Shown piece by piece: positions 14,204-17,953 of a stretch of DNA of 17,953 nucleotides (position 1 is the stretch's first letter; the number at the start of each line of letters is the position of its first letter). The DNA comes from Bacteroidales bacterium. Its GTDB lineage: Bacteria; Bacteroidota; Bacteroidia; Bacteroidales; GCA-2748055. Position numbers and translations under genes: made by a program. The stretch spans positions 1 through 17,953 of the forward strand of contig JAGLTY010000008.1 of the NCBI GenBank assembly GCA_023135025.1. The letters run 5' to 3'. The notes beneath the pieces were generated by a model. It was not told where the DNA came from. It searched no databases and was given only the letters and a program-made list of their open reading frames with translations.

Positions 14204-15727
14204 ATGAAGAAAATCTACAATGCATTTGGTTTCATCTGTTTGTTGTTGGCTTTTGTTGCCATCGATCTCAACGGACAGATACGTTATGTGGATGTCCTTC
14301 CTGGTATCGGAACACTGACCGATACCATCAAGGGTGATACGACCGATCTGGGAGCACGTATCGATACTTTTAACACGGTCTACCGCCTTCAAAGGGGCGA
14401 TCAGGCCTATTACGGACTCGAGGGTTCCATTTCCAACAGCGGCTATCCGCTTACCATTGTGGCCGCAGATGGTGATGGCCCACGTCCTTTTCTTCAGCCC
14501 AGGCCAGTGGAAAGTGTATCATCAAGGGCTTTCCGGCCCAAAGGGGATATTACCCTGAACGGTCTTCATGTGACCAACATGGATAACCTGGGAGGATTGA
14601 GCTCCCGCATGCTGAGGTGTGATGCTGACGGCATTCGTGTAACACTGGACAATTGCTGGTTTGATCAGGACGCCCAGTCATTTATTCGTGTGGACGATCC
14701 CGGCATGAGCTTTTTCATCACCAACTGTGTGGTCAGCAATATCGGACAACCCGTGAGTCCCGATAATGGCCGTGGGATTGACGATCGTGGCAATGACATC
14801 GATACCATCATTATCGAGAATTGCACCTTTTTCAATCTGACCAGCAGAGTGATCCGTGATGACGGAGGCATTATTAAGTATGCACGCGTCAACAACAACA
14901 CCCTGGTCAATGTTGCCCAGATGGGGATTACCTTTGGTCCCATCGATACACTGGAATTCAACAACAACATCTCTGTGAATTCCGGATTTATGCCGAAAGA
15001 TGATGATAATACTGAGTGGTTTGTTTTTGGCGCTGATTCGGTTGGTGACGTTGCACCGGTCGTTACAATGACCAACAACTCGGCTTACCTGGATACAGCC
15101 AGGATTATAGGTTACCTGAACGATACCCTTACCATTACACCTATTTTTAATCCAACGCTGGCTGCAGCGGTTTACGTCGCAGGTAATCTGGACGACAATT
15201 GGAACTGGAACATTGAATTCACTGACGGACCCCCCTTCAATGATTCAATCCTGATGTACTACTATGATCCGGCTTTTATGGGTGGTAATGCTCCCGATTG
15301 GGTGGTTCCGGAACTTCCAGACGATGGAAACGGACTCTATCATCTGGATGTCTATTATGACTTCGGATATGCCCATTCACTGGCTGCTGTAGGTGCAACA
15401 GATGGATTGCAGATAGGCGACCGCAACTGGGCAGCCACATGGTCGATCGGAGTAAAACCGTTTGTTACAGATGGAGCCGAGCTCTCTGTCTATCCCATGC
15501 CTGTACGGAATCATGCAACCATCAGCTTCGACCTGAAGGCCGATGCCATGGTTCAGATGGAGGTATATAGTCTCACCGGACAACGTGTGGCTGAGGTGAT
15601 GCACAACCAGTACCCTGCTGGTTCACATCAGATCGGCTGGAATACTGAGATGCTTGAAACAGGCATGTACCTGCTTCGCATGAGAGCCGGTAACCAATCT
15701 TCAACTGTTAAAATGATTGTACAATAA
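14204..15727 (+). CDS. T9SS-exported right-handed beta-helix (pectin-lyase-fold) protein
   Basis: A 507-residue protein with a Sec signal (1-25, ending LNGQ), a body of parallel beta-helix rungs (about 60-320) rich in Asn ladders (ENCTFFNLTSRVI, ARVNNNTLVNVA, LEFNNNISVNSG, VTMTNNSAYL), and a T9SS type A sorting domain (about 426-507: SVYPMPVRNHATISFDL, VYSLTGQRVAEV, GMYLLRMRAG, VKMIVQ). It should therefore be secreted or anchored on the cell surface. The fold is that of polysaccharide lyases and GH28 enzymes, and it may cut or bind galacturonan. I could not identify a catalytic Lys/Arg/Asp set, so a binding role is equally likely. It occupies the place a SusD-type surface glycan-binding protein would normally take after the receptor. 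A hairpin terminator follows 18 bases after its stop. Confidence 0.85.
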   Translation: MKKIYNAFGFICLLLAFVAIDLNGQIRYVDVLPGIGTLTDTIKGDTTDLGARIDTFNTVYRLQRGDQAYYGLEGSISNSGYPLTIVAADGDGPRPFLQPRPVESVSSRAFRPKGDITLNGLHVTNMDNLGGLSSRMLRCDADGIRVTLDNCWFDQDAQSFIRVDDPGMSFFITNCVVSNIGQPVSPDNGRGIDDRGNDIDTIIIENCTFFNLTSRVIRDDGGIIKYARVNNNTLVNVAQMGITFGPIDTLEFNNNISVNSGFMPKDDDNTEWFVFGADSVGDVAPVVTMTNNSAYLDTARIIGYLNDTLTITPIFNPTLAAAVYVAGNLDDNWNWNIEFTDGPPFNDSILMYYYDPAFMGGNAPDWVVPELPDDGNGLYHLDVYYDFGYAHSLAAVGATDGLQIGDRNWAATWSIGVKPFVTDGAELSVYPMPVRNHATISFDLKADAMVQMEVYSLTGQRVAEVMHNQYPAGSHQIGWNTEMLETGMYLLRMRAGNQSSTVKMIVQ

Positions 15728-15744
15728 GATTGATGTTGATCCAG

Positions 15745-15782
15745 AAAGACCGCTCCGGAACCATTCCAGGGCGGTCTTTTTT
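15745..15782 (+). terminator. Rho-independent terminator after the beta-helix gene
   Basis: The nine-base stem AAAGACCGC (15745-15753) pairs with GCGGTCTTT (15771-15779). Inside it GGAA/TTCC can form a further inner stem, and the hairpin runs into a T tract ending at 15782. It separates the receptor/beta-helix unit from the GH28-PL22 gene, whose start codon is 37 bases further on. Confidence 0.8.
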
Positions 15783-15819
15783 AATGACAACAGAGTATAG
15801 AAATTTCATAAAAGATCGC

Positions 15820-17953
15820 ATGCCAAAACTCTCTCTCTCTTTCGTTTTGCTTATGGGAATTGTGTTGCTGGGAGGATGTAACCGCACTATCCGTGAGGCT
15901 GCGGCCGATCCATGGAGCAGGGCGGATGAGATTGTGAAGCAGATTCAGATGCCTGATATTCCGAACGAACGATTGAACCTCTCCGCCTTCGGGGGTGCGG
16001 GAGATGGAGCCACCGATAACAAGCCTGCCTTTGACCGGATCATCGAAGCGTGTGCGGCAGCAGGAGGCGGAACCATCCATGTGGAACCGGGCACCTACCT
16101 GGTCAATGGCCCCATCCACCTGGAGAGCCATATGAACCTGCACCTGGAGGAGGGTGCAAAACTGCTCTTTGGCAACAATCCCGCCTATTACCTTCCGGTA
16201 GTGCTTACCAGCTGGGAGGGGACCCGCTGTTACAACTACTCGCCCTTCATCTATTCTTTCCAGGCAACGGATGTGGCCATTACCGGAATGGGTGAGATCG
16301 ACGGAAACGCCTCGGAGAGCTGGAACCTGTGGAAACAACTGCAGGATCCCGATAAGAAGCGGATCAGGAAAATGAATAATGAATCGGTCCCCCTCGAAAA
16401 ACGGGTATTTGGAGAGGGACACTACCTGCGCCCCCACCTGGTGCAGTTCTACGAATGTGAAAATATCCTGGTGGAGGATGTGAAAATCACCGATTCGCCC
16501 TTCTGGTGCCTCCACTTTGTCTATTCAAAAAACATCACGGTCCGGGACCTCTCCTATGAAGCGTTTAACTTTAACAATGATGGCATTGACCCCGAATCGA
16601 GCGAAAACATCCTGATCGAGGGGGTCACCTTTAACAATGGTGACGACAATATCGCCATCAAGGCGGGCAGGGACCTGGAGGCCCGCACCCTGGGCATCCC
16701 CTCCAGGAACATTGTGGTGCGCGACTGTAAATTTAGCGGGTACAACGCCATTGCCGTGGGCAGTGAGATGTCGGGCGGGGTCCATGATCTCTATGTGGAG
16801 AACTGCGGCTGTGCAGGGAGAGTGATCTATGGCTTCTACCTGAAGGGGAACCGCGACCGCGGAGGCATGGTGCATGATATCTATGCCCGGAATATTGAAT
16901 TTGACACCACCCGGTCGACCATTATCATCGACTCCAACTACAAAAACCAGGGCCAATGTTGTCCCCCGTTATTTAAAAATATTTTTATTGAGAACATCAC
17001 CGCCACACATGCAACCGATCACGGCATCTTCCTGAAGGGATCACCACAGATGCATCTCGACTCGGTCTTTATCAGCAATGTGGCGATCGGGTCGGCCCGG
17101 GTACCGTTTCATGCCAGTTATACAGACTACCTGGCGATGGATGGGGTAGATATCAACGGCAGATCCTTTGATATGGAGGGAGGCGTACCGGAATGGATCA
17201 GGTCTGCCTCGCCGGAGACCGGTCGTGAGGTGTGGCAGATCAGCACCGATACCGCCCCTGCAGTGGCCTGCTATTTTGAGAGGCAGGCCTTTACCTCCTA
17301 TGAGAAGTACGTGGTATACGCCTCCAGAAGTTCGGGTGTGTGGAGGTTGAACAGGATGGATCTTGAAACGGGAGTGGCCCGTGCCATCACACCTCAGGGC
17401 CGGAAGGTGATGGATGATGATTATACCATAATGCCCGATGGGGAGCGTGTCTGTTACCTGGATGGATGGAAGCTCTTTGCCACCCATGTGGAGCGTATGG
17501 AGGAGGAGGTCCTGTTTGATTATACAGGGTTGCTGCCCGATAAGCCATTCTATACAGGCTCCTTTACAAACGATGGCAATTATACCCTGGTCTATGTTTA
17601 TAACGATACCCTGAAGGCGATCTACCGCACCAACCTGGAGAGAGGTGCATTGAAGGAGGTGCATCGTCACCGGGAGGGAAAGATCTCCCATCCGATGATC
17701 AATCCGGAGAACCCCGATCTGATCAGCTATGTACCGGGTCCGGACAGGCAAAACGATATGTCGCTCCCCATGGAGCAGCGGGCACGCTCCTGGATGGTGA
17801 ATCTGGAGGTGGGGACCGACCGGCAGTTCCTGACGGTTCCTTATGGTTACCGGGCCACCCACGAGAGCTGGTCGCACAATGGAGAGCGGTTCTTCTTTTT
17901 CCGCAAGACCCGGCCCGGATGGAGCCCTGCAGCCATCTGTTCGCAGAACAGGC
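15820..17953 (+). CDS. Lipoprotein fusing GH28 polygalacturonase and oligogalacturonate-lyase (PL22-like) domains, partial
   Basis: The open frame of 711 codons runs off the right edge without a stop. Residues 1-20 (MPKLSLSFVLLMGIVLLGGC) are a lipoprotein signal with Cys20, so the protein is membrane-anchored outside the cytoplasm. GH28 beta-helix, about 45-445: FNNDGID (D254), NGDDNIAIKAG (D275, D276), AIAVGSEMSGGV (310-321) and YLKGNRDRGG (K342). These supply the three aspartates of polygalacturonase, but the usual GHG is GYN (307-309) and RIK is YLK. From about 465 the sequence becomes an oligogalacturonate-lyase propeller: YASRSSGVWRLNRMDLETG, MPDGERVCYLDG, SHPMINPENPDLISYV (H624), a Q-R-x-x-x-W segment (653-658) and ATHESWSHNGERFFF (H681). 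An in-frame ATG at 15784 would add 12 residues, but 15820 gives the better lipoprotein signal. Expected roles: hydrolysis of galacturonan, then beta-elimination of short oligomers. Confidence 0.88.
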   Translation, partial: MPKLSLSFVLLMGIVLLGGCNRTIREAAADPWSRADEIVKQIQMPDIPNERLNLSAFGGAGDGATDNKPAFDRIIEACAAAGGGTIHVEPGTYLVNGPIHLESHMNLHLEEGAKLLFGNNPAYYLPVVLTSWEGTRCYNYSPFIYSFQATDVAITGMGEIDGNASESWNLWKQLQDPDKKRIRKMNNESVPLEKRVFGEGHYLRPHLVQFYECENILVEDVKITDSPFWCLHFVYSKNITVRDLSYEAFNFNNDGIDPESSENILIEGVTFNNGDDNIAIKAGRDLEARTLGIPSRNIVVRDCKFSGYNAIAVGSEMSGGVHDLYVENCGCAGRVIYGFYLKGNRDRGGMVHDIYARNIEFDTTRSTIIIDSNYKNQGQCCPPLFKNIFIENITATHATDHGIFLKGSPQMHLDSVFISNVAIGSARVPFHASYTDYLAMDGVDINGRSFDMEGGVPEWIRSASPETGREVWQISTDTAPAVACYFERQAFTSYEKYVVYASRSSGVWRLNRMDLETGVARAITPQGRKVMDDDYTIMPDGERVCYLDGWKLFATHVERMEEEVLFDYTGLLPDKPFYTGSFTNDGNYTLVYVYNDTLKAIYRTNLERGALKEVHRHREGKISHPMINPENPDLISYVPGPDRQNDMSLPMEQRARSWMVNLEVGTDRQFLTVPYGYRATHESWSHNGERFFFFRKTRPGWSPAAICSQNR

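Noticed and set aside
15781..16515. 244-codon open frame on the minus strand
   Set aside because: Antisense to the signal and N-terminal part of the GH28 domain and across the T tract of the terminator; no start signal and no family resemblance.
17041..17877. 278-codon open frame on the minus strand
   Set aside because: It lies wholly antisense to the GH28-PL22 fusion, whose frame has clear family motifs throughout; the antisense product is rich in His, Ile and Gly without a domain.
1..17953. Search for CRISPR arrays, tRNA/rRNA genes, insertion sequences or integrase genes
   Set aside because: No regularly spaced direct repeats with spacers, no tRNA-like or rRNA stretch, and no transposase or integrase motif seen by eye.

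Overview
The window looks like a piece of a Bacteroidota chromosome, probably a Marinilabiliales-type environmental or marine lineage, though the exact order is inference. Evidence: a C-terminal type IX secretion (T9SS) sorting domain, a TonB-dependent receptor with an N-terminal carboxypeptidase-regulatory-like domain, an LGGC-type lipoprotein, Tat-exported Gfo/Idh/MocA and DegT-like enzymes, and several near-perfect Bacteroidota promoters (TTTG, 19-20 bases, TAnnTTTG).

Left part, about 1-4820, minus strand: a tightly spaced probable operon. In transcription order it holds a 24-codon small ORF, a pentapeptide-repeat protein (overlapping the small ORF as ATGA), a Tat-signal DegT/DnrJ/EryC1/StrS aminotransferase-fold protein, a uroporphyrinogen-decarboxylase-family protein, a DUF6807 (PmoA-like) secreted protein and a Tat-signal Gfo/Idh/MocA oxidoreductase cut by the window edge. 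An 18-bp tandem repeat sits exactly on the UroD-family stop codon and keeps the frame into the next gene.

Middle part, 4875-7939: a small predicted outer-membrane barrel protein, a six-helix membrane protein preceded by a 34-aa single-helix membrane peptide, and on the plus strand a B12-binding-type radical SAM protein with a DUF4070-like tail. I see no functional link between these and their neighbours.

Right part, 7979-17953: a compact carbohydrate locus, probably for pectin/galacturonan. A LacI-family regulator gene lies at its centre. Two 18-bp near-palindromes of the form GTGTGTkCGyACACAC lie in the two divergent intergenic regions, each between the -33 elements of two back-to-back promoters. 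One pair drives a secreted alpha/beta-hydrolase (esterase-like) and a NagB-like sugar-phosphate deaminase/isomerase. The other drives lacI itself and a TonB-dependent receptor. Downstream of the receptor come a T9SS-exported right-handed beta-helix protein, where a SusD would normally be expected, a hairpin terminator, and a lipoprotein that fuses a GH28 polygalacturonase domain to an oligogalacturonate-lyase (PL22-like) beta-propeller in one uninterrupted frame, cut at the right edge.

Working model (inference): the fused lipoprotein depolymerises galacturonan and eliminates the resulting oligomers outside the cytoplasm, the beta-helix protein binds or processes the polymer at the surface, the receptor imports products, the hydrolase de-esterifies the substrate, and the LacI protein coordinates all promoters through the shared operators.
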